Positions 1 through 8,898 of a DNA stretch of 64,000 nt are shown piece after piece. Numbering within the stretch: the stretch's first letter is position 1; every line of letters begins with the position of its first letter. A program made the translations under genes and the position numbers. Source of the DNA: Singulisphaera sp. GP187 (GTDB lineage Bacteria; Planctomycetota; Phycisphaerae; Phycisphaerales; SM1A02); contig CAMBOV010000014.1 in assembly GCA_945869475.1 (NCBI GenBank), positions 1 through 64,000 of the forward strand. Reading direction: 5' to 3'. The notes beneath the pieces were generated by a model. It ran no database searches. It saw nothing but the letters and a program-made list of their open reading frames with translations, and was not told the DNA's origin.

Positions 1-1223
1 GCGAAGTTTCCAGTGACCATCAACCTCTGAATGTGGTGGCCGTATCCAGTATCGAGCACTTGACCAACGCACGCTTTCATACATGCCATGTCAGTCTCGG
101 CGGTCCAGTAAAAGTCGGGCAATTTGCCTTGTTGTTCAAGCCCGTTTCGATCGGCGTACTCGGGTCCTTCAAGCCAATAGACGCCGCGCACGAATTCGCG
201 CCAACCGATGATCTGCCGCACAAACGCCTCGACAGATTGCAGCGGAGCATTGCCGGATTCGTACGACTCAATAGCGCGTTCGCAACACTCGCGTGGATTG
301 AGCAACTTCATGTTGAGCGAACTGGAAATCACGGAGTGGTAGAGCGTCGGCTCGCCGGTCCACATCGCATCTTCGTATGCGCCGAAATTGGCGAGGCGAT
401 GTTTGATGAAGTCGTTGAGTGATGCGAGTGCTTGCTTGCGAGTGACTGGCCATGCGAAGGACTCGATAGATCCAGGAAGATCAGGGAGAACGCGTTTGAT
501 TACCGCCAGAACATCGCGCGTGATTTCGTCAAGTTTGAAGCGAGTGGGGATGCGCGGTTTTGGATTTGGGCCTTGCTTTCCAAATGGAAGTCGATTCTCT
601 TTATCAAAGTTCCATGTGCCACCAGTGGGCTGAGCACTTTTGCTTGAACCCTCCATGAGATAGCCGGTCCTGCGACGCTGCTCGCGATAAAAGAACTCCA
701 TGGTGAGCGCGGTGCGACCCTTCGCCCATGCTGCAAACTCTTCTGCAGTCGTGAGGAAATGTTCGTCGGGCATAATGCGAAGCGGGATGCCGGTGGAATC
801 GCGGACGCGCTCGAGCATCGCCATCACGCGCCACTCGCCTGGGTGCGTGCAAACAATCTCCGATGGATTGAGGGCGGCGCAAGCGCGAGCGATCTCTGTC
901 TCGAACGCGCCAGTGTTCTCGGGATCGTCGAGTGTGGTGTACTTGACACGGATCTTCTGTCGAATCAACTCGGCGGCGAAGTGGCGCATCGCCGAGAGAA
1001 ACAGAGTAGTCCGCTGGATATGGCTGGGGACATATTGAGATTCGTTCGCCACTTCCATCATCAAGACAGTGTCGTCAGGTGCGAGCGAACCAATGATCGC
1101 AGCGTCGAGATCGAGTTGGTCGCCGAAGACGACAGCAAGTCGGGCTCTGTTTGGCTGGGGTGGAACATGTTTCAAAGGCAGAGAAGAAGAACGCGGGATT
1201 TTGCGAACTGTAGGTTTCATCAT
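1..1223 (-). CDS. Cryptochrome/photolyase-related protein (FeS-BCP/PhrB type), 3' end cut by window edge
   Basis: Reading the minus strand from ATG 1223 (a second ATG follows at 1220) gives an open frame of 407 codons that runs off the window. The N-terminal region has the Rossmann start AVVFGDQLD, followed by a middle region with GWREFVRGVYWLEGPEY and, at the visible end, GYGHHIQRLMVTGNF. These are hallmarks of the photolyase-related (DPRP, FeS-BCP) family, whose characterised member PhrB repairs (6-4) pyrimidine photoproducts using FAD and a 4Fe-4S cluster. The HHIQRLM stretch lies near the lesion pocket in that family. About 100 residues, including most cluster cysteines, should lie beyond the left edge, so activity cannot be judged. 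It would act in the cytoplasm on UV-damaged DNA. No operon partner is visible. Confidence 0.9.
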   Translation of the reverse strand, partial: MMKPTVRKIPRSSSLPLKHVPPQPNRARLAVVFGDQLDLDAAIIGSLAPDDTVLMMEVANESQYVPSHIQRTTLFLSAMRHFAAELIRQKIRVKYTTLDDPENTGAFETEIARACAALNPSEIVCTHPGEWRVMAMLERVRDSTGIPLRIMPDEHFLTTAEEFAAWAKGRTALTMEFFYREQRRRTGYLMEGSSKSAQPTGGTWNFDKENRLPFGKQGPNPKPRIPTRFKLDEITRDVLAVIKRVLPDLPGSIESFAWPVTRKQALASLNDFIKHRLANFGAYEDAMWTGEPTLYHSVISSSLNMKLLNPRECCERAIESYESGNAPLQSVEAFVRQIIGWREFVRGVYWLEGPEYADRNGLEQQGKLPDFYWTAETDMACMKACVGQVLDTGYGHHIQRLMVTGNF

Positions 1224-1315
1224 GTTGCAAGTTGTCAATAATTTTGTTTTGGAGGTTTGACCTTCCCGATTTCGTGGATACCTAGATGAGTGAGAATGCT
1301 CGCAAGGAGAGTGTT

Positions 1316-1949
1316 ATGAACAAAGCATCGAAATCGGCCAAGCGACTGCGCCGTTCATTCACGCCCGAGTTCAAAGCAGAGGCTGCGGGGCTCTGCCAGA
1401 TCGGGGATCGCACGATCCCTCCGCATCGCGAGTGATCTCAACATCGGCGAGAACGCACTGCGCGATTGGGTGCGCCTTGCCAAGATCGACGCCGGAAACG
1501 GTGGCACCGGCGCGCTTACATCAGACGAGCGCGAGGAGTTCATGCGCTTGCGGCGTGAGCACAAGCGCGTGCTCATGGATTTGGAAGTCCTAACGACTGC
1601 TTCCCAATCACGGCGCTCGGCCGTGTGCCATGTGCACGAGAAGCGCGAAACCAACCTCTCAGCGTCCAGATCGCCGCTGTATTTAAGCGAAGTCGCGAGA
1701 CCTACGGCAGTCCTCGAATGTACGTTGACCTTGCGTCGGGTGGCATCCGAGTTGGTCGAAACCGAATCGTACGATCGTTCACTGCCGCTGCGCCACATCG
1801 CTAGTGGGTCACCGATGTGAAAGCGATTCGCACCGGCGAAGGCTGCTCGTGGTCGCATCGATGGACTCTTGCATCATTCGGATCGAGGATCGCCCGATGG
1901 CAGTGATCTCGACACCGACTTTGCCATTTTGGCCGATGCGCAAACCTAG
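1316..1949 (+). pseudogene. IS3-family insertion sequence remnant (OrfA and OrfB fragments)
   Basis: ATG 1316 begins an OrfA-like helix-turn-helix protein (RRSFTPEFKAEAAGLCQIGDR) with a ribosome site AAGGAG upstream. Near position 1410 the reading shifts frame and continues as IASDLNIGENALRDWVRLAKIDAG then GALTSDEREEFMRLRREHKR, the conserved OrfA second half. Beyond it are pieces of the OrfB DDE transposase: FKRSRETYGSPRMYVDLASG, then an in-frame TAG followed by WVTDVKAIRTGEG (first catalytic Asp region), and in a third frame LLHHSDRGS (second catalytic Asp region). Frameshifts, a stop and a large deletion between the two Asp motifs show it is dead. No terminal inverted repeats were recognised. 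It lies directly before another broken gene, which it may originally have interrupted. Confidence 0.85.
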
Positions 1950-1981
1950 TGCGCTTGCGCCGCGCTCTTGTTGATTTGTAA

Positions 1982-2512
1982 GCCAATCCAATCGAAGTTC
2001 CATCTTCTCAGTCGCAATTTCTGCGACGTGGGCACGCGGTTCATTTTCGCTGCCAACACCCTGAAGCGCCACGCATGTGCATAGATGTACTGTCGAAAAT
2101 GCGTGGCGTGGATGCTTTTTCATTGCTCTGGAATCGCCGCACCACGATCGCTCTTCCCGACGATACTCGCTGCGATTTAATGTCGTTGCCAGATTTGGTG
2201 CAAGCTAAAAAACACAGCGCGACAAAGATTGGCCAATGATTCGCAGACTTAATTGAATCCAATTATTTTGAGAATCATAAAAGACCAAACAAGTCCCAGC
2301 TTAAATTTTGGTTGCGTGAAATGCGCCTCGCACAATTGCTGATTGAGGGAGCAAAGAACTATCCCGCGGCTTGCAAACGCGCGGTTGTGCGGCGGCCACT
2401 CTTGGCGTTTGCCATGACTGGCTCCGCAAATGAATTGCAGCGCTCTTGGTCGCCTCTTCGCAAAGAGCTCGAAAAACTTCGTCACGCGCGCTCGCCGATC
2501 CGTACCCAGTGA
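1982..2512 (+). pseudogene. Broken nucleotidyltransferase-like protein (MNT/AbiEii-like fold)
   Basis: Three blocks in two frames join into one protein. The first block (1982-2212) reads RRGHAVHFRCQHPEAPRM, IDVLSKMRGVDAFSLLWNRR and CDLMSLPDLVQAKK. The second (from about 2212 to 2250, frame shifted by one) reads TQRDKDWPMIRRL. The third (2252-2512, back in the first frame) reads IESNYFENHKRPNKSQLKFW, LREMRLAQLLIEGAKNYP and LRKELEKLRHARSPI, then TGA. The order and the SLPDLVQAKK / DKDW pattern match nucleotidyltransferase-fold proteins of the toxin-antitoxin/abortive-infection kind (family assignment from memory). The two one-base lesions cancel each other, the first lying in a run of six A. 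The N-terminal nucleotidyl-transfer motif is missing and the IS3 remnant lies where it should be. A sequencing slip could explain one lesion but not the missing start. Confidence 0.6.
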
Positions 2513-2706
2513 CCGGGACCACGAGAGTGCGGCGCATCGCGGTCGACGGAGGCGAGTCGGGTTGGGAGAGCGAGGGCGCATTTCGGCGAAGGGCTGCGTT
2601 CGAGGTCACGCCCCACGAGTACGACCAAGGCCAGCGGGGCGCGTCGATCTTCGAGCCGGCGCACGAAGCGCTGAAGGTTTTCGCTGCGCGCCGCTATCTT
2701 GTCGGC

Positions 2707-3666
2707 ATGATTCCGGCGACCCACACAGTGAAACTCCTTTGGGCGCTCTCACTCGTTGCGGCAACTCTCGCCGTGACCTCGGCAACCGCGGCGACCTCGG
2801 CAACCGCGGCGCAGGAAGCACTTCCAGCGCCGCCAGCTCAAGCGACTGTCGATGGTCAGCAGTTTGCAGTGAGGGCGATGCCACTCGTCGCAACGCCGAT
2901 GGATGCTTCTGCGGTTGAGTCACTCTTGACAGACGTTGGATTGCTTCCCGTCGCAGCGGCACAGCGTGAAGCGTTCGAGAAGGCGCTCGTCGCCGCGGTT
3001 GCCGGAGCCGACCTTGCGCGTGAGGCGTTCGACGCGGGTGAGTACACGCGCGTCGTCGATGCGATTGCGGCGGTACTTGCCAAGGGTGAATATCCAACGA
3101 CTGCTCACGTCGCGATGACGCGGTCGTTGCGTGGCAACGCGCTCGCGATTGACTTGACGCTCATCGATGCAGCGGCACGAGCGACGGCGTTCGAGATCGC
3201 ATCGTCGCTCGAGAGAGCAGCGCCGAGTGCGAGGTTCATCAGTGGACGGATGATGCGCGTTCCACAATTCGCGCGCGACGCGCTGGTGCTGCCAACGATC
3301 ACCACCGAGCAGGCGAAGGCCGTGAGTGCAGCCCTTGCAGAGTGGCAGTCGGCCGACCTAACGAGTTACGTCGCGATTTTGCAAGGTGATGCTGATCCGA
3401 TGTCGGCGGCGGCAGCGTTTGCGAAGTCGATCAATCCACAGGACTCCCAAACCTGGCAGATTGGTGGCGCGTCTCCCACATCGCACCGCTTCGCTCAGCA
3501 GGACGCCAAGCGTCTCGAGCTGGTGAACGCGAGGCGTGGTATTGCCAAGGCCACGCGAGAAAAGTTCGAGGCAATTCTTGGACCAGAACTTTGGAAGTCG
3601 ATCGCGCCGGGAGTGCCAGCGCGCGTGTCGGCTCGGGTTAGTACGGCGGCGAAAGATCTCACGTGA
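2707..3666 (+). CDS. Secreted protein of unknown function
   Basis: I start this 319-residue protein at ATG 2707 because the next residues form a signal peptide (TVKLLWALSLVAATLAV, then Ala/Thr-rich up to about residue 37). The frame stays open upstream to 2446, but that stretch is Arg-rich and coding-poor. The mature part is alanine-rich and predicted helical, with no motif I recognise. A small DNA repeat in the signal region (GCGACCTCGGCAACCGCG, twice, near 2774-2811) duplicates ATSAT. The stop overlaps the GTG start of the next gene by four bases (GTGA), so the two are probably translated together. The 194 bases between the preceding pseudogene and this start hold nothing I recognise. Confidence 0.7.
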   Translation: MIPATHTVKLLWALSLVAATLAVTSATAATSATAAQEALPAPPAQATVDGQQFAVRAMPLVATPMDASAVESLLTDVGLLPVAAAQREAFEKALVAAVAGADLAREAFDAGEYTRVVDAIAAVLAKGEYPTTAHVAMTRSLRGNALAIDLTLIDAAARATAFEIASSLERAAPSARFISGRMMRVPQFARDALVLPTITTEQAKAVSAALAEWQSADLTSYVAILQGDADPMSAAAAFAKSINPQDSQTWQIGGASPTSHRFAQQDAKRLELVNARRGIAKATREKFEAILGPELWKSIAPGVPARVSARVSTAAKDLT

Positions 3667-4286
3667 AACGATCAGTCGAACGGTCGAGGTACGTATGGGG
3701 GCGGCAAGTCGCGTCTGTCATTACGTTTCTCGCGTGGGCGGTCCTGATCATCACCGTGCTGTTCGTCGTACTCGGCGCACTCGGCGCACTGTCGAGGAGC
3801 GGCAGTGTGTCTGGACCCATTGTTGACGCGAGCACCCTGTCACCTCTCGCGGTGATTCAGTTGATCGGGTCGGCGCTGATTTTCACTGTGATGATGGGAT
3901 TGTCAGAACTGCTCAAAGCACTCTTCGACATTGCAGACAATTCTTTCGAAGCTGCGCACAATGCTGCGCAGCGTGATGCCGATGCGAGTCAAGTTGTGAG
4001 CGCCGCGGGTTCACCGCGCGAAAGGGTGAATCATGCTGAATCCACCCCAACTGATCTCTATTCACGAGCCAAGCAACTAAGCAAGTCTGGTCAACGAGTT
4101 GAAGCGATTGAGACTCTTCGCGAGCTGATCCGCGCGCACCCCGCCAGCCCTGAGGCGCAAAGCGCACGAAAGGCGCTGCGCGGGGCGGTCCCGCCCTCTC
4201 CGACAACCTCTTCCGATCACCGCGCGGAAGGCGCTGTCAGGCAACCTCCGTCGTCTGACCAAGACGAGTGGCACTATCCCGATTGA
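3663..4286 (+). CDS. Membrane protein with two transmembrane segments and a TPR-like tail
   Basis: A GTG start at 3663 overlaps the upstream stop by four bases. The 207-residue product has two hydrophobic segments, about residues 17-43 (VITFLAWAVLIITVLFVVLG) and 66-85 (VIQLIGSALIFTVMMGLSEL). A hydrophilic tail follows that includes a single TPR-like helix pair (residues 132-165, DLYSRAKQLSKSGQRVEAIE). The arrangement resembles small planctomycete membrane proteins that pair a DUF4282-like two-helix domain with a tail. No catalytic motif is visible. Coupling to the secreted protein upstream suggests a shared envelope role, but nothing more can be said. Confidence 0.7.
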   Translation: MKRSVERSRYVWGRQVASVITFLAWAVLIITVLFVVLGALGALSRSGSVSGPIVDASTLSPLAVIQLIGSALIFTVMMGLSELLKALFDIADNSFEAAHNAAQRDADASQVVSAAGSPRERVNHAESTPTDLYSRAKQLSKSGQRVEAIETLRELIRAHPASPEAQSARKALRGAVPPSPTTSSDHRAEGAVRQPPSSDQDEWHYPD

Positions 4287-4479
4287 ACTCATTCCAGCCC
4301 CCCGATCTGGCAGACTCATGCTCCCAAAGGCCAAACTCAGCAAAAGATTGCCAAGAAACTTGCTTTTTTTTGGATTTTTCAGTTCTCGGGGTAGGCTGAG
4401 GCAGTCGACGAATGTATCGCCTTCGCTACGTGAGTCACTTTCGAATTGAAGTGAGTAACAACCTCTCAGGAGACTTCAA

Positions 4480-5700
4480 ATGCGACCCTTCCAAACTGTG
4501 AGTATGGCAACGATTCTGATCGCCGCATCCTCGTCGACCTTCGCTGGTCCCGAGTTTGACGAGGGAGGCATGGACGCTGGCTCGGCGCCAGCGAATGCTC
4601 GTCGCGTCAGCGGCGCAGCGGGTCCGACCGCCGTTGCCAAGGTCATCTGCCAGACGAGTGAAGCACTCGTCACCGCCGACGAAGTCGACCTCATCATGGT
4701 TGACATCGCCGATCCGTCCGCGTTCCTCTTCACCTACTCGACTGACACTGGAAACTTTGACTCGAGGCTCTATCTGTTTCGCGCGGTCTCCAACGCAGAC
4801 TCGCCGGGTGGATATGACGCAATCCCTCTTGTCGCCTTTGACAATTGGTTTTCTGATTTGCACGCGCGGTTCAACAACAGTAGTGAAATTCAAAAAATCA
4901 TCGGGGGCTATGGAGAGTCGTTCGGCCCAGGGCGCTACTTCATCGCCTGCACCGGATCGCCGATTCAGCCAATGGGCATGAACGTCAACGAAGCGACCGT
5001 GCCTCTCTTCAATATGGCGGGGCCGACTATAGGGCTCCAAACGCGGCTGAACTCTTACAGGCTCGCGAGTTGGACGAGCGGCGGAGCGACCGGCAACTTC
5101 ACCTACACGACCGCCGGAATCAAGTTGATCTATTCAGACTCGTGCGCTGATGCGGCGTTCATTGAGGCATCGAGTCCGACCGCTTCGTTCAACACCACGA
5201 GCGCGAGCTCTGACGGCGAGCCTGTGCCATCGCCGTGCTCTGCGCTCACGAAGGACGTTTGGTTTCGTCTTCGGAGCAGCGGCGGATTGGTCAGCGTGAA
5301 CACCTGCGAATCGAGTTTCGATACGGTCGTGGCGGTGTACAGGGGCTCGTGTGACGCTCTCACGGGGCTCGGCTGCAATGATGACTCGCCGAAATGCTCG
5401 ACGCAGGGTGGCAGTGCACTCTCGTTGGTCTTGGATGGCGATGGGTGCACGCCCGCTGACTACTTCATCCGCATTGGCGCAAGCAGCAACTCGCAAGGTG
5501 GATCGGGCAACGTGAGCGTGAGTCGCTCGGGTGGGGTGCTGGGCGATCTCGACGGAAACGGGCGCGTCGACGGAGTCGATCTCATGACCCTCCTAAATGA
5601 ATGGGGCACCACCAACGCGGTTGCCGATCTCAACGACGACGGAGTTGTTGATGGATTCGATCTTGGCATCCTGCTGCTTGCGTGGAGCAGTTGCAGCTGA
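4480..5700 (+). CDS. Secreted protein with C-terminal dockerin-like repeats
   Basis: ATG 4480 follows a ribosome site (CAGGAG, 4470-4475). A signal peptide covers about residues 1-23 (cleavage near TFAGPE). Residues 55-220 and 230-350 resemble bacterial pre-peptidase/jelly-roll beta domains. The second has the pattern KDVWFRLRSSGGLVSVNTC, SFDTVVAVYRGSC and GCNDDSP, common in planctomycete surface proteins. The last 55 residues carry two calcium-loop repeats, DLDGNGRVDGVDLMTLLNEW and DLNDDGVVDGFDLGILLLAW, ending SSCS. The loops match type I dockerin Ca-binding loops (D-x-N-x-D-G). No enzymatic motif is seen, so it may be a structural or binding protein. It stands alone, with 193 bases upstream and a palindromic element just downstream. 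Confidence 0.85.
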   Translation: MRPFQTVSMATILIAASSSTFAGPEFDEGGMDAGSAPANARRVSGAAGPTAVAKVICQTSEALVTADEVDLIMVDIADPSAFLFTYSTDTGNFDSRLYLFRAVSNADSPGGYDAIPLVAFDNWFSDLHARFNNSSEIQKIIGGYGESFGPGRYFIACTGSPIQPMGMNVNEATVPLFNMAGPTIGLQTRLNSYRLASWTSGGATGNFTYTTAGIKLIYSDSCADAAFIEASSPTASFNTTSASSDGEPVPSPCSALTKDVWFRLRSSGGLVSVNTCESSFDTVVAVYRGSCDALTGLGCNDDSPKCSTQGGSALSLVLDGDGCTPADYFIRIGASSNSQGGSGNVSVSRSGGVLGDLDGNGRVDGVDLMTLLNEWGTTNAVADLNDDGVVDGFDLGILLLAWSSCS

Positions 5701-5703
5701 CGC

Positions 5704-5771
5704 GTGCCCCCCGGTTACGGGCAAAGCCCAGTGCTGCAGCATCAGGATCTGCCCGTAGATGGGGGTGCACG
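5704..5771. repeat. Palindromic element, copy A (convergent-gene boundary)
   Basis: Directly after the dockerin-tailed gene and before the tail of the pseudopilin gene on the other strand. Perfect arms TACGGGCA (5716-5723) and TGCCCGTA (5750-5757) enclose nine bases, the palindrome GCTGCAGC (5733-5740), and nine more bases. Outside lies a C-rich/G-rich pair, GTGCCCCCC (5704-5712) with GGGGGTGCAC (5761-5770). The same architecture recurs at 52162-52226. It could be a bidirectional terminator or a dispersed REP/MITE-like repeat. Confidence 0.75.
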
Positions 5772-5792
5772 TTGGACGGGGCGATTTTCGAA

Positions 5793-5830
5793 GCGGTCAT
5801 GGGCGGTCATGGGCGGTCATGGGCGGTCAT
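5793..5830. repeat. 10-base tandem repeat
   Basis: The unit GGGCGGTCAT occurs three full times (5801-5830) preceded by an 8/10 partial copy (5793-5800). It is noncoding, lying between convergent genes, and is probably a slippage-prone microsatellite. Confidence 0.85.
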
Positions 5831-5921
5831 GAATGACCCAAATGAGCGAGCCACACCCAGCCGACGCTGCGCGACTCATCGTGATGGAGTGGATCGATGG
5901 ACTGCCCCTCGACGCGCCGCG

Positions 5922-6971
5922 CTATTGACCTTGAAATCGCGGCATCATCGGTGGAATGATTCCAGGCAGCAGGCGATCGCGAAAGTGAATCCAATCTCGG
6001 CGCCACGGACCCGTCGCGAAGTTGTCGGCAGGTTGCGGGTAGTAGGGACCATATCCAGCACCTGGAGGACCCTGAATCGCAGTAATGAGATTCGGATTTG
6101 ACATGCGGTACGACTCAGTCGATCCATCGACGTAGCTGTAGGTGATCGCGGTCGGTTGCCAGAACGCGGGGGAGTCGATCCATCCAAGCCACCCAGCTGT
6201 GTTTCCCCAGAGCCCAGAATTCGGCGCGCCCGTTGGCGGCGGCGTTCCAGCGGGCGGACGAGGATCGATCATAAAACTCTGCGCGTTGTAACTCAATCCA
6301 TTTGTTGGATCATCTTCGACGATCGACAGAAGCGTCTGCGATGGAAACTTGATTCGACTCGTATGCGTTGTGATCATTTCGCTCGCGCGCACACCTTGCG
6401 TGCAGAACCACGGCTGCCACGACGATCCGAAATTCGAGTTGTCGCCAGGCGTCGTTGTGCCGATGAATCCGCTGTACGAGTAACTGCGAATGCGCGCCGA
6501 CGGATCAAAGGGCGAGCGGTAAAGCGTCGGCGCGCCGATGTATGAGTAGAGGCGTCCGCCAGAGAGCGCCTTTGCCTGCGGATTCGTGGTGTTGACGCCG
6601 ACTTCGAACTCAACGCCGCCCACGAGACCCGCGCCGTACGAGGCGGTCCACGTGTGATACGAGGCGTTCGAAGCGTTTCCGTTGTTGATCACGAGCTTCT
6701 CGCTGCACGCGCCGGTGAAAGTGAGAAAGAGCGACATTGTTGGGATCGACGTGCGCGGGCTCGCAAATGCACCCCCGTTGTCGCCAGAGTATCCGGCCTG
6801 CGCGAATGCCAACTGCCGCTGATTCGAGAGACACGCTGAAGTGCGCGCCATGAGCTGCGCCTTTTGAAATCCCGCGAGCATGAGCGCCAAGAGCACGGCG
6901 ATGACCGCGACAACGACGAGCAATTCGACCACCGTGAAAGCGCGCGCGGGCACAAGAGATTGGCGACGCAT
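5922..6971 (-). CDS. Prepilin-type N-terminal cleavage/methylation protein (pseudopilin-like)
   Basis: Residues 11-35 read AFTVVELLVVVAVIAVLLAL, the class III prepilin signal: a short basic leader, cleavage before Phe, Glu at +5 and a hydrophobic helix. After the helix comes QLMARTSACLSNQRQLAFAQ, the conserved follow-on segment of planctomycete type II secretion/DUF1559-like pseudopilins, and YVDGSTESYRM near the end, which resembles the H-x9-DG-type region. The rest is Gly/Ser/Pro-rich beta structure. I start at ATG 6971 (leader MRRQSLVPARA); ATG 6992 in the same frame is equally possible and neither has a clear ribosome site. It would be processed by PilD and inserted in the inner membrane. 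No other pilus gene is nearby. Confidence 0.85.
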   Translation of the reverse strand: MRRQSLVPARAFTVVELLVVVAVIAVLLALMLAGFQKAQLMARTSACLSNQRQLAFAQAGYSGDNGGAFASPRTSIPTMSLFLTFTGACSEKLVINNGNASNASYHTWTASYGAGLVGGVEFEVGVNTTNPQAKALSGGRLYSYIGAPTLYRSPFDPSARIRSYSYSGFIGTTTPGDNSNFGSSWQPWFCTQGVRASEMITTHTSRIKFPSQTLLSIVEDDPTNGLSYNAQSFMIDPRPPAGTPPPTGAPNSGLWGNTAGWLGWIDSPAFWQPTAITYSYVDGSTESYRMSNPNLITAIQGPPGAGYGPYYPQPADNFATGPWRRDWIHFRDRLLPGIIPPMMPRFQGQ

Positions 6972-7039
6972 GGCGAAATGACACGATCCCATTGGGGGAA
7001 GTGTAGCCGTTGAGGGGGTCGGCGCGATAGGATTCGTCG

Positions 7040-7648
7040 ATGCGAAATGTCAAAACACTTTTGAAGACGGTCGTCGCTTCTCTCGCGCTCGCGGGTCCTT
7101 CTGCCGTGGCTCGCGAGCCGAGTCACACGCAAGCGGCTCCGCCTGTCGCGCCGCCGACTGCTCCCGAAGTGACGCCACCAGCGGCGCCGCCCGCGAAAGA
7201 CGCGGCGAAGGCGCCCGCGAAAGACGCGGCGAAGGCGCCCGCGAAAAAGGCACCGCCCGCCAAGAAGAAAGCAGATGCCGCGAAGGCACCAGCGGCTGCA
7301 GCCGAACCAGCGGCTGACTCAAAGAAGGCCGCGCCCGTTGTCGACGAGCGCGGACCTGAGATTCAGAAGTTACTGAAGCTCGCGGCGAATCCGAAGTTCA
7401 AAGATTTCACGCGGCTCGCAGCTGAGCGTCAGACTCTCTACAAGCAGTCGTCGGCGCTTCGTGTGACGATGCGTACAACCGCGCCAACCGATGCGACTCT
7501 TGCAGAACTCGCGGCGATTCAGGCGGACATCGCGAAGGTGGCCGAGCGAATGGATGTTCTCGGTGCAGGCACGAGCTGGACCCAAGAGGACTACATCACG
7601 ATGGACTTCATCGTCAGCGAACAGATGCGAATCAACCCGCTCGACTGA
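7040..7648 (+). CDS. Secreted Ala/Pro/Lys-rich protein
   Basis: A signal peptide (residues 1-24, TLLKTVVASLALAGPSAVA) precedes about 80 residues of low-complexity Ala/Pro/Lys sequence with two exact DNA copies of a unit encoding PAKDAAKA (7190-7240). This resembles a flexible periplasmic or peptidoglycan-spanning spacer. The last 100 residues are a compact helical region (PEIQKLLKLAANPKFKDFTR and so on) of unknown family. It is divergent from the pseudopilin gene, with about 70 bases between the two starts. Confidence 0.7.
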   Translation: MRNVKTLLKTVVASLALAGPSAVAREPSHTQAAPPVAPPTAPEVTPPAAPPAKDAAKAPAKDAAKAPAKKAPPAKKKADAAKAPAAAAEPAADSKKAAPVVDERGPEIQKLLKLAANPKFKDFTRLAAERQTLYKQSSALRVTMRTTAPTDATLAELAAIQADIAKVAERMDVLGAGTSWTQEDYITMDFIVSEQMRINPLD

Positions 7649-7677
7649 CGCGTGAGTGCGAGGCGAGCCACTTCGCC

Positions 7678-8898
7678 CTAGAACCCCAAGACGATTTGCA
7701 GGTCGAAGACGTGCTCGCCCTGCTTGAGATCGCCCATTTCGTCGGTGTAACTGTATTGGGCTTTGAGCGTGAGTGATCGATCGAGATGCCATCCAAGGCA
7801 CCCATCGATCCGCCAGACATCGTTATCCCACTGATCGGTTGAGTTGGGTTTGTCACCATACAACTGCTGGTTCCAGCGCCCTGCCAACCACCACGCCGTC
7901 TCGAACTTCCACTTCGATTCAATGAAGTAGCTGACGACACTCACCGTTCCCGCCTTCGAGTTCGTTCCAGCGAGCACGTCGTAACTTGACCAGTTCACCT
8001 CGCTCCACAGTTCGAGTGGGCCGTGCGCCCACGCAAGATCTGCGCCGAAATTTGTCTGTTTGTAGTTCTCCCACCCATCGAATGCGTTGGGGGTGATGTA
8101 CGACCCGCTGCTCGCGCTTGCCCCGATCGTCCACTCCGTTTGCGGGCGCCATCCAAGTCGCCCTGAGTATGTGAGCGCGTTTCCGTAGAACTCGTGCTCC
8201 CACAGTGCCCACTCGTCGGGGTTCGAACTGAGCGCGTCGTTCTTGATTTCGAACGCATAGTCGAAGAGGTCGATCGTGCCATTGATCTGTCCACCGCTGG
8301 TGTAACTCGGTCCCCAGATCATCGGCAACCACGTCGCGCGCACATCGGCGACGGTCTTCTTCGCGACGCGCCCGTTGTCGCCGCGCACTGCACTGATCCA
8401 CTCGTAGGTCAAAGGCGCATTCACCAAGGGATTCTGCCAACTGAGATGACGATTGGCCCACTGACCGTACCCCGTCTGCATCGCGCCGATGCGCGCCTGC
8501 GCGACGCCCTCGAATGGATCGATTCGAAGAAAGTACACATCAGGCCGAATCTGAATCGATTGATCGGTGGGATCGAATCCGCGGTCAACATCACCCATCG
8601 CGAAGAGCGAGAGTTTCTCGCCCATGTTGAGCGTGCCAAGCATGCTGAGTCGAGGCGACGCGAGGTACTCCTGGTTCGTCACAATGATTCCAGGCGGCGG
8701 TTGTGAGACAACCCAGTTGTCCTGCGTGATGAAAAAATCGAAATCGAGTGAGACCTTGCCGTCGGTTGATTCGAACTGCGTCGCAGCGCGAATCTCATCG
8801 AAGAGATCATCGAGAGGATCGCCCGCGCGGGCGAGATGCGTCGATGCGATCGTGAGCGTGAGCGCGAGCGGACTGAGCGCGAGCGAAACGAGTTTCAT
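7678..8898 (-). CDS. Outer-membrane beta-barrel protein (porin-like)
   Basis: The 406-residue product begins with a signal peptide (to about residue 25, THLARAGD). The remainder is alternating amphipathic beta strands rich in Trp and Tyr, ending in the outer-membrane signature VFDLQIVLGF with a terminal Phe. ATG 8898 overlaps the stop of the adenylate cyclase gene by four bases (ATGA), making it the third gene of a cupredoxin - cyclase - barrel operon. The family is not one I can name. By context it may pass or bind a small ligand for the copper protein or the sensor cyclase. Confidence 0.75.
   Translation of the reverse strand: MKLVSLALSPLALTLTIASTHLARAGDPLDDLFDEIRAATQFESTDGKVSLDFDFFITQDNWVVSQPPPGIIVTNQEYLASPRLSMLGTLNMGEKLSLFAMGDVDRGFDPTDQSIQIRPDVYFLRIDPFEGVAQARIGAMQTGYGQWANRHLSWQNPLVNAPLTYEWISAVRGDNGRVAKKTVADVRATWLPMIWGPSYTSGGQINGTIDLFDYAFEIKNDALSSNPDEWALWEHEFYGNALTYSGRLGWRPQTEWTIGASASSGSYITPNAFDGWENYKQTNFGADLAWAHGPLELWSEVNWSSYDVLAGTNSKAGTVSVVSYFIESKWKFETAWWLAGRWNQQLYGDKPNSTDQWDNDVWRIDGCLGWHLDRSLTLKAQYSYTDEMGDLKQGEHVFDLQIVLGF

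Noticed and set aside
1355-1858. Minus-strand ORF of 167 residues opposite the IS3 remnant
   Set aside because: It is the shadow of the transposase pieces: residues are Arg/Ser-rich and the plus-strand reading has recognisable transposase motifs.
2446-2706. Longer N-terminus for the secreted protein at 2707
   Set aside because: Upstream residues are Arg-rich without homology, overlap the nucleotidyltransferase remnant and would bury the signal peptide.
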